From contig CM069439.1 in NCBI GenBank assembly GCA_035610365.1, positions 5,022,001 through 5,086,000 on the forward strand: 64,000 nt of DNA, written 5' to 3'. The notes under the pieces were generated by a model that saw nothing but the letters and a program-made list of their open reading frames with translations, searched no databases and had not been told where the DNA came from. Source of the DNA: Aquatica leii. Taxonomy: Eukaryota; Arthropoda; Insecta; Coleoptera; Lampyridae. Below, in pieces: positions 47,284-57,350 of the stretch. Position 1 is the stretch's first letter, and each line of letters begins with the position of its first letter. Made by a program: the position numbers and the translations under genes.

Positions 47284-47702
47284 TAGTGATGAGCGATATT
47301 TCACGAACTGTGATTTTTTCACTGATATCAACATATTACGAAGAACGACTGTTCTCAATTTGTAAAAATATCAGTGACTTTACAAAGTCGTTACTTTTCA
47401 CATTTGGTCATGTTATTGTGAAATAGTAATTTCGTTAGAAATGATATTTGTTCTGCACTGTTTACTGGTTAGTGGTTGCAAGGTTTTTGTTTTCGGTAAT
47501 GATATGAATATTAAAGCGGCAATAAGATACTGTGCGATGTTGCTACATTTATTGGGCACCGTTCCATTATTAATTTGAACTTCGTTGTTAGAGTACGCCA
47601 TACGAAAAACGTGATCACGTTACGCTTTAAAATCAGTGATATCAAAAAATCGCAGTAACCATTCACAGTGTTATTGAAAAATTACGATATCCCTCATTAC
47701 TA
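47284..47702. mobile_element. hAT-type MITE with 8-bp target duplication
   Basis: A 419-bp element begins TAGTGATGAGCGATAT and ends in the reverse complement of TAGTAATGAGGGATAT. It is flanked on both sides by CTATTAAC (47276-47283 and 47703-47710). The 8-bp duplication and TAGTGATG-type ends fit the hAT superfamily. Internal ATCAGTGATATC-like motifs recur. No coding capacity, so it is non-autonomous. Confidence 0.88.
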
Positions 47703-48014
47703 CTATTAACTACCCTAGAACTCAATTTTAATGTTACTACAGATGTATTCTAGTCTATGGATTTTATGTATTATATATGTTTTTGTCTTAGTTACATTAA
47801 AGTTATGATAGTGTTATACTTAACACGTTGACTGCGTTACATATCCCTGCCAATTTTTTAAAAATATGTTTTCTGTGCGTTGTGTGCAACATCGTCAATT
47901 TTGGTCTTACAATTCTGTTACAAACAGCAAATTATATAGATTTTTATTCTGCAATTGTTTCAACATTTTATTTTATACATCGGAAGTTGATTTAGTAGTG
48001 TTCAGATATTCGCA

Positions 48015-49922
48015 ATGGCATCGTCTAAAGCTAAAAAAATATTAGAATTATCTCGCGCATTTATTAATAATATTAGTTGCGATGATTCCACAGTGATAGA
48101 AAGTGAAAAAGTATTATGTGATAATTAAGCTGAATCAAATAATCAACCTGTTACGCCGGCAAATTCGGATCCTTTCAGCAGCGATGATTCTATCGCAGAT
48201 CGTACGTTTGACCCTTCAACCTGCGATGACCAGCATTCATCAGAGGAAGAACAAGTTAATGATTTTGAGACTTCTAGTTTAGAAACAACAACAACAGATG
48301 ATGAAGCGACAAACAATGGGGATGATGACTATGCGACTGTCGATATTTCTCAAAATATAGAGAACTAAGGTGATACGGGTACTAGTGTGTTACTAAATTT
48401 AAAATGTTTACTAAGAACAGTTTTCTTGATTCTACAATTGATGTTACTAACATGAAATTTCCTATTGATTTGTTTCAACATTTTCTAAATAATGACATCC
48501 TGGAAACTATTGTGACAGAGACAAACAGATACGCTAGACAAGAAATATTTAAAGGTTTTACCCAAAAATCAAGAGTTAGGTTTTGGAACGATACAAATAG
48601 AACAGAAATTTGCAAATTTTTTGCCGTCTTGTTGATAATGAGTATGAAAAAAGTACCCTTCATAAACCTTTATTGGTCAAAGGACAAAATGTTCAGAAAT
48701 GAATTTACTGCAACGTTAATGCCGAGAGACAAGTTTTTGTTATTTTTAAAATTTATTTACTTTTCTAACACTGAGGATGAGCACCTGGAAATAAATTGCA
48801 TAAAATAAATGCAATATTATCTATGTTACTTGAAAATTATAATAATATTTTTAAAGCTGGCAGGATACTAACTATCGACGAAACAATGATCGCTTTCCGG
48901 CAGTATATTCCGAATAAAGCACATAAATATGGAGTTAATTTCTATAAACTGTGCTCTCCAAATGGATTTACTTTTAACATTAAGGTTTATGCTGGGAAAA
49001 AAAGTACAACTACCGATTTAGGCCATTCACATGAAATAGTCCTTTAACTTTTAGAAATAATTGAGCCCAAAGAAGGAATAATAATATTTGGCGACAATTT
49101 CTATTCAAGTATACCTCTAGTAAAAAATTTGTATAAAAAGAAAATGTTGTATTGTGGAACTCTTAGAAGTAACAGAAAAGGAATTCCGAATGAGTTAAAT
49201 AAAACAATAAAAAAAGGAGAGGTAATTGGAAAAAAACGCAACGGTATAAAAATTATTAAATGGTTTGATTAAAGACCAATAAGGATAACTAGTGATCCAA
49301 GTCACGACGCAACATTAACTAGTACAGGTAAAAATTATTTCTTTACTAATTGTCTGAAATTTTATTACCTCTGCATTGTAGGAAAACATAACAGAAAAGA
49401 AATAGAAATATTTAAACTCAAATGTGTCATTGATTACAATAAAGCGAAAAAAGGAGTATATTACAGTGATCAGATGTCTTCTTATCACAGCTCAGTTAGA
49501 AAAACATTAAAATGGTATAGGTAAGACCGTACTTTTTTCTTTTTATACTGATTTTACAACTTATATAGTTCATTTTAGAAAAGTTATTTTTGAATTAATA
49601 CTGGGCACCACCGTGGTTAATGCATGGGTGATCTATAATATGATTGCTCAAACGAAGCTGCGCATCTTCGATTTTAGGAAAGAGTTAGCAGAAAGTCTGG
49701 CAAGATCTGAGGATATTATACAGGTTCCTCTATACAGAAAACGAGTACATACATTTGTCAAACCTGAAGGGGTTGGTCGCAAAAAAATCTTGCAAAAGAT
49801 GTTATTATAACCTTCCAAAGACTTTAAAGAGTCGTGAAGCAGATAAAAGTCCGTCGGGTAACAAGTTTTTGCAATGACTGTCCGAACTTGCCTTAGAATG
49901 CTTCAATAAATATCATGATTAG
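48015..49922 (+). pseudogene. piggyBac transposase, element B, degraded, with apparent intron
   Basis: Starts MASSKAKKILELSRAF, with an acidic N-terminal region (to about 48370) that has in-frame stops. The core has SRVRFWNDTNRTEICKFFA, then TIDETMIAFRQYIPNKAHKY (first Asp, about 48870), FGDNFYSSIPLVKNLY (second Asp, about 49090), and VYYSDQMSSYHSSVRKTLKW with the third Asp (about 49470). KWYR is followed by a 58-nt GT-AG segment, then VIFELILGTTVVNAWVIYNM and a C-terminal Cys-rich region (FCNDCPN, LECFNKYH). Stops: about 48126, 48366, 49046 and 49270; frameshifts near 48790 and 49880. Domain order is complete and the catalytic residues are readable. Confidence 0.88.
49521..49578 (+). other. 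Probable 58-nt intron in piggyBac transposase B
   Basis: The reading hits a stop directly after KWYR at GTAAGACC. An AT/pyrimidine-rich stretch ends TTCATTTTAG at 49578. Joining 49520 to 49579 gives AG+A, so the conserved KWYRK block continues in frame for more than 70 codons. Length fits short insect introns. Confidence 0.7.
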
Positions 49923-50277
49923 TTGTTTTTTTACTGTTTACTATAATATGTTTCTTTTCTTAGCCATTTATAACTATTTTACTAAAAATATACATTTTTA
50001 TATTAGTATCAAAAATGCATTTATTTCTTAAAAATTATTATGTACCGTTTCTATGCGTTACAACCTTCCGGCGATATGTATCGAGCTGCGCATCTAATGG
50101 ATGGCAGATTACTTTCTACAAAAAAGAATTTACAAGAGAAATTCTTAAATATTTCAGTTTTTGTAGTAGTTTATTGCTCTTCGATACATATTCCTCGGTG
50201 GTATGTATCGCACGGCGAGAAAGTTGAATGTGTGAATGACAAATAATGTTTTTAGCTTGCCGCAGTCAACGTGTTAA

Positions 50278-50420
50278 TATCTACTGTTATTATAAATATC
50301 ATTAGTCGGGACTACTGTTATTGCATTTTTCGTTTGTATAAATAACGCTAAAAAAATTTTATTACATCTACTAATAACTTTTTAAGCGCTTGAATTATCA
50401 CTGACGTTTTTTGTGTAGAC
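50278..50420. other. Short spacer, no gene
   Basis: AT-rich spacer between piggyBac B and the hAT relic. Confidence 0.5.
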
Positions 50421-50725
50421 CAGTGGTTTCTAAACTTTTTTCGCCCACGGACCTATTTTCATAGTCAAAACTTGCCCACGGAACCCCTGGGTGAAAAAAC
50501 TACATAAATGCATAATAGAAAAATTACAAATTTAACTTTGATGTTTTGAATGGTAAATGGTGATGTAAAAATAAAATATAAATAAAACATTTTGTTAAAA
50601 AAGTATTTATTGCAATTATAACTTCTGTTTTGAAATCCAAAAAAAAAATAATAATAACTTGTATGGACCTGATGGGATGTTATGGCTGTATTTATGTCCA
50701 GGTCAATGTTTGTGAGTATAGCAAC

Positions 50726-50911
50726 TGTTGCACTTATATTTGTATATATCTTATTTAAAACTCCAACATAGGATTTATAATTACTTTTATTAACAAAGTT
50801 GAGAATACAGTAAAGTAACTCTTTACCCAGTGTAATAATATGGATGCCGCCAGCGCTGTTGCCACTGTTACTGCCACGCTGCCGGCATACTTATTTTTAC
50901 TCTGCACTACA
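50726..50911 (-). repeat. LTR (3' LTR of the element)
   Basis: 186 bp, TG...CA ended. Identical to the other LTR except one base (G versus A near 50884). GCAAC precedes it at 50721-50725. Confidence 0.96.
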
Positions 50912-50924
50912 CCTTACCCCTTTT
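50912..50924 (-). other. Polypurine tract
   Basis: On the minus strand AAAAGGGGTAAGG lies directly against the 3' LTR, where plus-strand priming occurs in LTR retrotransposons. Confidence 0.75.
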
Positions 50925-50991
50925 AAATTAAACAAGTAAATCTAATACTACTTTAACAACTTAAATCAAATAATTTGTTCTTACAATACAT

Positions 50992-53900
50992 TTATTGTAT
51001 ATAATCATTAATCCATTTAGGTTGCTTTAAATACCTACCACTACGAGTTTTGTAATTATTTGTATTTGGGTTTAAGTTAACATTTTCCCTATAATTTAGA
51101 ATTTCATCTCCTACACGTCGAGACTGTGAAGGTTCTACATTGTTATCGTTCACATTCTCCTTACTCAAATTCTTAAATGTATTTAATTGTATTTTCCCTA
51201 ACTTAAGATCATAATTTCTCTTATCTTCCTCCTTCGTTGACGAGTCCAAAACCGGTGACCACGAAACTTTTTTCTTAAGGTGTTCGTCTTGGTTATCTCT
51301 CATCAACGAAGGTTTTAAAAATATTCTATTTCTAACATATGTTCCTTTATTATCAACTAATACTTTGTATCTACGTTCACCTAAAACTTGTACGATTTTT
51401 CCTGGTTGCCAAATTGATTTAGGTTTTAATTGTACCAATACCCTGGTATTTGGTTTTAATATCGAAAGCGTCTTAACACCTCTCTTCTTGTTGTAATAAT
51501 TAGATTGTTTTATTTGTTTGTTATTTAAAAATTGATTATATTCATTTCTGTCAATTACATGCGATTTTAATTTGATAATTGGTGTTGGCAATAAAGGATT
51601 TCTCGTAGCACGTGACATCAAAATTTCACTTGGGGAACTAGTTCCGAATGTAGGTGTGTTACGTAACTGTAATAAAGCTAAGTGAATATCTTTATTGTCT
51701 TCTATTGATTTTTAACTAATTTCTTAAGCGTTTGTACGTGTCGTTCAGCCATCCCATTTGACTCACTATGAGTTGGGGATGTGATTTTATGAACGAAGTT
51801 CCATTCTTTTGAAAACACTTTAAATTGGTCTGATGTAAACTGAGGGCCTCCATCTGATACAAAATATTGAGGTACCCCAAATCTCGCAAAATATTTTTAA
51901 GTTTATTTATAATATTATGGCTTGTAGTATTGTGATTTAAAATTTCAAGCTCCACATATTTTGAATAATAGTCCACAACTAACAAATAATGAACACCGTT
52001 TAATTCAAACAGGTCGCAGCCCACTCTGTACCATGGTACTGCTGGAATTTCATGCGGTTTTAAAGGCTCTGAAGGTTGTGATGCTCCATACTTTTGACAA
52101 ACAAAACATCCATCAATCATTAATTTTAACTCATTTCTCATAGTCGGCCAAAAAACTGATTGTTCGGCTAACTTGATGCACTTGTTATACCCTAGATGAC
52201 TGTAATGTATTTTCTCTAACACGTTTTTTCTTAGTGTATGTGGAATTACGCAGCTGTTGTTTTTATACACTATGCCGTCCTCTACAGTTAGTTCACTTTT
52301 AAATCTACTGTAGGGGCGTATCATCGTATGCAATGATTTATTATTATTTGGCCATCCTTTAAGCAAAGTTTGCGTTAACTCAATTAATTCGGGATCATTT
52401 AATGTTTCGGGTTTAACTTTTTGCATGTATTCGTCCGAAATATTTACTTCTTGAACTATACATATTTGATCTGTAAAGTCTAATTCTTTATCATTTTGTG
52501 ATACGGGTGGACAAGCCCGAGATAAAGTATCAGCTATAATTAATTCCTTTCCAGGTCTATACGTAAGTGAAAATTGGTATCTTTGTAGAGATAATAATAT
52601 ACGCTGTAAGCGTGCAGGTGCATTATTTAAAGGTTTCTTCATTAATGCGAGCAAAGGTTTATGGTCGCTTTCTACTACTACTGATCCCGCAAAAACATAG
52701 TTATGAAATTTAGACAACCCAAACCATATTGCTAATAATTCTTTAGTTATTTGTGGCTGATTAATTTGGCTATTCGTTAAAGCCTTGGATGCATAGCATA
52801 CTGGTCTATTGTCCTGTAATAAGCACGCATCCAATCCGTTTTGGCTTGCATCTACCGACACTGTTATGGGTTTATTCGGATCGAAAAAACTTAACACAGG
52901 ACTCTCTTTTAATTTATTTTTGATTCTGTGAAAAGCTTCTCTATGATGATCATCCCAATTAAAAAAAATTTCCTTCTTTAACAAATCTCTTAATGGCTTT
53001 GTCTCTTCTGAAAAATTTGGAATATATTTATTTACATAGTTTATAACCCCTAATAATCTTTGCACGTCTTTTTTTTTGATTTAGGTTCAGGGAAGTCCTC
53101 AATGGCTTTTACTCGTTCCGGATCTACCGCTACACCAGAATCGTTTATAATATGGCCCATAAATTTAATTTCTTTTATTCTAAATTGACATTTATTTAAA
53201 TTAAACTTTACGTTATTTCTACTAGCAATCTCCAATACTTTTTCTAACACCATATCATGTTGTTGCTTCGTATTCCCCCAAATAATTATGTCATCTATAT
53301 AAATTGCGACATTTTCTACTTCGAAAATTTGCCTAAACCGTTCATTGAATACCTCCGGAGCACATTTTATTCCATATGGCATTCGTAAAAATTTGTACCG
53401 TCCAAAAGGGGTTCCAAAAGTGCAAAGCTCACTACTAGCGTCATCTAATGGTATTTGATAAAAAGCTTGGCTAGCGTCCAATTTAGAAAAATACTTAGCA
53501 CTTTGGAGTTGACTTGTAATTTCGTCTAAGCTCAGTAATTTACAATGCTCCCGTTTTATTATTTTATTTAAATGTAAAGGGTCGAGACAAATTCTTAAGG
53601 ATCCATCATTTTTCTTTACTAATACTAGAGGATGTACCCATTCGCTTGGTCCATTTACTTTTTTAATGATATTTACTTCTTGTAAATGATTTAAGGTCTC
53701 CTGTAGTTTACCTAGCAACGCATGTGGTACATTTCTAATAGGACATATTACTGGTTTTTCATTGGGTTCAATATGTATGTGATACGGCGGATTAATACAA
53801 CCTATACCTTTAAACACATCTTTATATGCCTGAATAAATTCGGATTTATTTGTTTCTCTTGAATTTTGAATTAAGTTAATGGAGTCATTAATTTTTGATT

Positions 53901-54423
53901 CCTTATTCTTACTAATTAAATTAAGTTGAATGCAAGTTCTTAACCCTAACAAAGAGTCTGTTATGTGATTAATAACATAAAACTGAATATTGTATGGATT
54001 ATCGTTATGTTCACACCTTAATGTGCATTGACCTATAATCGGTATATAGTCCCCTGAATATGATTTTAATGTCACTTCACTTGGTTCAATTAATGAAAAT
54101 GGGATTCCTAAGTTAAGAAAATCAGTAATAGAAATTGTATTTACCATAGCCCCTGTATCAATTTTAAAACAAACTGGTTTCCCCCTAATTTTCAATTTGG
54201 CTGACCACGAGGTTTGATTTTCATAATTATTTATGTTAGTACCGGTAGCTACGCTATTTATATAAATAACATTTTCATCTGTAGTACAATCATTATAACT
54301 TAAACTATTTACAATTCTTGTGCTTTTACACATGTTAGCAAAGTGATTTAGTTTTTTACATTTTCCACATGTTTTTTTAAAAGCAGGACATTGATTTATT
54401 TCGACACACCACAACGCGTACAC
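50992..54423 (-). pseudogene. Ty3-type pol (protease, RT, RNase H, integrase), frameshifted
   Basis: The frame opens at 54423 near the second zinc knuckle (CGKCKKLNHFANMC). Protease motif FKIDTGAMVNTI lies at about 54160. RT has FLRMPYGIKCAPEVFNERF and YIDDIIIWG (about 53310). The frame breaks at a nine-base homopolymer (53069-53077) and continues at 53065. RNase H follows with SVDASQNGLDACLL, TKELLAIW and ESDHKPLLAL. Integrase has HYSHLGYNKCIKLA, the CFVCQ zinc region and the GCDLFE Asp. A break near 51895 puts the second catalytic block (SDGG) and the AERHV Glu in another frame, and a last break near 51718 leads to the C-terminal piece (51621-50992). The breaks are consistent with small indels. 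Confidence 0.9.
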
Positions 54424-55148
54424 TTTATAATATAATTAGTTTTACCTTTATATCGATGTTGTGAATTATTACGGTTACTCGACCACGGTCTTTCATGTTT
54501 ACGATCATTCTTCGATTGGCTTCGATGGTACCTAGATACACTCCTGTCTGGGGCACGGCTTCTAGTTGCTTTTACCATACGATCCACCTGAGCTTCACGT
54601 TCTGATTGGTTATCCATTTTTCTTGCTTGTGATTTAGATTGTTCGATTATCGATGCTAATTTTATAGCCTTTGCCAGGTCTGCATCGTCTTCTTGTAATA
54701 ATCGATGTCTAATTTCCCCATTATTGGTTCCACATATTAGCATTAATTTAATGAGGTCATCTTTTAGATTACCAAAGTTGCAATTATTGGCTTGTTTGCG
54801 AAGATCTGTTATAAATTGTTCCAACGTTATTTGTTCGCCTTGTTTTGATGTAATAAATTTATAGCGAGTGAATGTTAAATTTTCCCTTGGCGTAAAATGA
54901 TTATAGAATTTGTTTATTACTGGCTCAAGTTTATCTTTCTCATCTTCATCAAAGTGAAATGTACTATAAATTTTTTGTATCTCCGTACCTGCAAAATGTA
55001 GTAGCTGTGCTACTTGAATTTTCTCTTCCTTTTTATTTACTTCTGTAGCTGTTAAATATATTTTAAAACTACTTAACCATTGCGCCCATTGTTCTGCAGG
55101 ATTTCCACCATTGTTCAATGCTAATTGCGTCAGCACGTTTTCAGCCAT
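54396..55148 (-). pseudogene. Ty3/mag-type Gag, truncated in first zinc knuckle
   Basis: Begins MAENVLTQLALNNGG 43 nt after the 5' LTR. It contains the Gag core (GTEIQKIYSTFHF, ENLTFTRYKFITSKQGEQIT, FITDLRKQANNCNF, IRHRLLQED), a basic linker, and ends at KCTRCGVSK inside the first knuckle. The missing His and second knuckle are found in the next frame at 54423, so Gag and Pol were probably continuous in the ancestor. The lesion looks like a small deletion rather than programmed frameshifting, since the stop precedes any slippery heptamer. Confidence 0.85.
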
Positions 55149-55173
55149 ATTTCTTACTTCTTATTTGTATTAA

Positions 55174-55191
55174 AACTTTGTCGCAGCGCCA
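55174..55191 (-). other. Primer binding site
   Basis: On the minus strand TGGCGCTGCGACAAAG begins with TGG directly at the 5' LTR edge, as a tRNA-complementary site should. The tRNA identity is undecided. Confidence 0.65.
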
Positions 55192-55377
55192 TGTTGCACT
55201 TATATTTGTATATATCTTATTTAAAACTCCAACATAGGATTTATAATTACTTTTATTAACAAAGTTGAGAATACAGTAAAGTAACTCTTTACCCAGTGTA
55301 ATAATATGGATGCCGCCAGCGCTGTTGCCACTGTTACTGCCACGCTGCCGACATACTTATTTTTACTCTGCACTACA
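55192..55377 (-). repeat. LTR (5' LTR of the element)
   Basis: 186 bp, starts TGTTGCAC and ends CACTACA in plus orientation; followed by GCAAC at 55378-55382. Confidence 0.96.
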
Positions 55378-55382
55378 GCAAC

Positions 55383-55880
55383 TACGAGTACGAGTACTAA
55401 TTTCTAATCGGTTTTGTTTTTTGTGATAAAGCTCACAACGGCACTGAATCTACGTTTTACCAAATATGAAGACGGAAAAGCAATCAACAGCTTTTGTACA
55501 ATAACCCATAGGGATTTGTTATTGTAACCACAAGTATGTATTTATAATCTGAGTTTGACTAGTCTCTAGACCCAGTCGGGAATATCTAAATAAAGAATGT
55601 CTTCAAATCTTTAGTTAAGGTCTGAATGAAGCGCCGTCAAGTGTTGTCAATAAGCAAACAAATCTTGATCTATATTTTGCAATTCTGAAAGATTTGGAAA
55701 TTGATGACTTTTTTTCTTCTCAAGCTTTGTTTGTACAGCAAACGTTTTACAACAATCGCAGATATTACACTTTTAGCTTTGATTGAATTTAATGTATCAC
55801 CTTGAAGTTTTAAATCAGTCTTGTTAAATCTGGCAAATAAATTCACATAAGCGATGTTAGTTTTTGAGATATAATAAGTG
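55383..55880 (-). pseudogene. hAT transposase C-terminal relic
   Basis: The minus strand reads LNLFARFNKTDLKLQGDTLN, INFQ/QFPNLSELQNIDQDLFAY in overlapping frames, RFEDILYLDIPDWV, and a hAT dimerisation block LLIAFPSSYLVKRRFSAVVS near 55450. After the retrotransposon the reading continues at 50720 with LTNIDLDINTAITSHQVH, where such proteins have an LTN...P.I..L....Q motif. Frameshifts and stops are present. The N-terminal BED finger and catalytic core are missing. The type resembles ZBED5/SCAND3-like (Buster) transposases. Confidence 0.75.
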
Positions 55881-55919
55881 AGTAGTTTTAGGCGTGAAAA
55901 AATGGTGAGAAAATATTAG

Positions 55920-57350
55920 ACATGAAATAGTTAGAAGAAGAAGTTAGAAAATTGGTTGAAGAAATGACTACATTGTTGAAGAACATAGAGAAAACATTAA
56001 TGAGTCCGAAGATGTGTATACGTCTGCAGAAGATCAAGAAAGTGAGAACATTCAAGATAACTACGATGACAACTCTGCTGCATCAAATTCATAATTTGTG
56101 TAGCGAAATTGATGTTTCAGCAAAATATAATAAAGGAAAAGTGTGGACTTTTTAGAATTTTTGTCACCCAGAAACTGAGAAGTAAATCTAGAACTGTTTT
56201 TTACACTACGCGTACTTTTTGTTTTCATCGATTATACCATTCGATAATTCTTGATACGTTTTGAAGAATACCTGATACAAAAGAAACAAGTAAGTCGGAA
56301 ATAGAAGCTTTCCTTGGACTTGTTCTGATGTCAGGCGTTTTGAGATCATCACGCCTCAACTATATGTATGTACCCTTGGGCAACGGATGGCACTGGAGTT
56401 GAAATGTTTTGAGAAATAATGCCTGCTAAAGGATTTCTGTTTTTTCTGAGGTGTTTTTGATTTGATGACTTAGAAACCAAGTTAGACATAAATAAAACTG
56501 ACATGCTAAGTGAGATAAAAGAATATTTTTTTTTATAAATGAAAACTGCCACAATAATTACAACTTTTTAGAGAATGTAACCTTGGACGAGCAACTTATA
56601 AGATTCCGCGGACGATGTAGTTTTCAAAAAACATTATCTCAGTAATATGAAAATATACGTAGGCACTCAACCTATTGGTATATCATCGTAGACTTAGTCT
56701 GGAAAATATTTTATATAGACTCGTGGAACACAATTAATACACCAGCATATCTCTAAAACTTGGATTGCTCAAAAAAGGCAAATTAACACTTCTAGGAACT
56801 CTTAATAAAAATAAAAAAGAAATTCTAGCAACCAAATAGAGAAAGAGAAATGAATAGTACTTTGTACGGATTTCAAAAAGACATGCCTCTGTTGTTCTAT
56901 ATTCCAAAAAAGAATAAGGTTGTGTTGTTACTATCCACTATGCATACAGATGCAAATAATTCAGACAGCAGCACAAAATCAAAAATAATAGAGTACTATA
57001 ATACTACAAAAGGAGGAGTTGACACTAAAACTCAGCTGTGTACATATATGCTTTGTACAATGTTGCACGACGAACCAGAAGGTGACTTCTTGCAATATTT
57101 TTTCATTTAGTAAATATAACTGGAATGAACTCTTTTATCATATATAAAGAGAAAAATAATAAACCGAACCTGACAAAAAGGATTTTTAAAAAATCTCTAT
57201 TTAAGGTTATTGAAAGAGCTTCAACTAAGAAGATTGACTCTAAATGCCATTCTAAGGTAAATTTGCGAACGAATACACGTTAGACTCGACATCAATATCT
57301 CGAGAATAAAAAAAGTGATGTGATGTGTGTTAAAGAAACAAAGACAAACA
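55920..57350 (+). pseudogene. piggyBac transposase relic, element C
   Basis: Degraded plus-strand gene. The acidic N-terminus (ENINESEDVYTSAEDQESEN, about 55985-56045) lies in a frame different from the neighbouring open frame. Next come SEIEAFLGLVLMSGVLRSS (about 56300) and ATDGTGVEMF (about 56385). The first Asp block TLDEQLIRFRGRCSF is near 56590. The block STKSKIIEYYNTTKGGVDTK (about 56975-57030) carries the third Asp but reads VDTKTQLC instead of VDTLDQMC. The second Asp block is not recognisable. Tail fragments run to about 57350. Many frameshifts. Its ends and TTAA were not found. Sequence differs clearly from piggyBac A and B. Confidence 0.78.

Larger units (their letters stand above)
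47824..50273 (+). mobile_element. piggyBac-like element B, both ends present
   Basis: Flanked by TTAA on both sides (47820-47823 and 50274-50277). The first 13 bases CACGTTGACTGCG are exactly repeated in reverse complement at the right end. Total length 2450 bp, encoding one transposase. A complete but coding-defective copy. Confidence 0.92.
50726..55377 (-). mobile_element. Full-length Ty3/mag-type LTR retrotransposon
   Basis: 4652 bp on the minus strand with two 186-bp LTRs that differ at one base and a 5-bp duplication GCAAC on both sides (50721-50725 and 55378-55382). Gag and Pol regions are in Ty3 order: zinc knuckles, protease, reverse transcriptase, RNase H, integrase. No envelope-like gene. 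Near-identical LTRs mark a recent insertion, yet gag-pol is broken by frameshifts. It lies inside a hAT transposase gene. Confidence 0.93.
50421..55900 (-). mobile_element. hAT relic (Buster/ZBED-like), split by an LTR retrotransposon
   Basis: The left end CAGTGGTTTCTAAACTTTTT is a typical hAT terminal repeat. Coding remnants of the transposase C-terminus lie at 55383-55880, and their last codons continue at 50725-50640 across the retrotransposon. The other terminus is not found; sequence right of 55900 merges into a piggyBac relic. The 8 bases outside the left end are GTGTAGAC, but no second copy was identified. Confidence 0.75.

Noticed and set aside
54396-54423. Programmed -1 frameshift between Gag and Pol of the Ty3 element
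   Set aside because: The Gag stop comes before any slippery heptamer, and the break falls inside a zinc knuckle missing its His, so a small deletion is the simpler reading.
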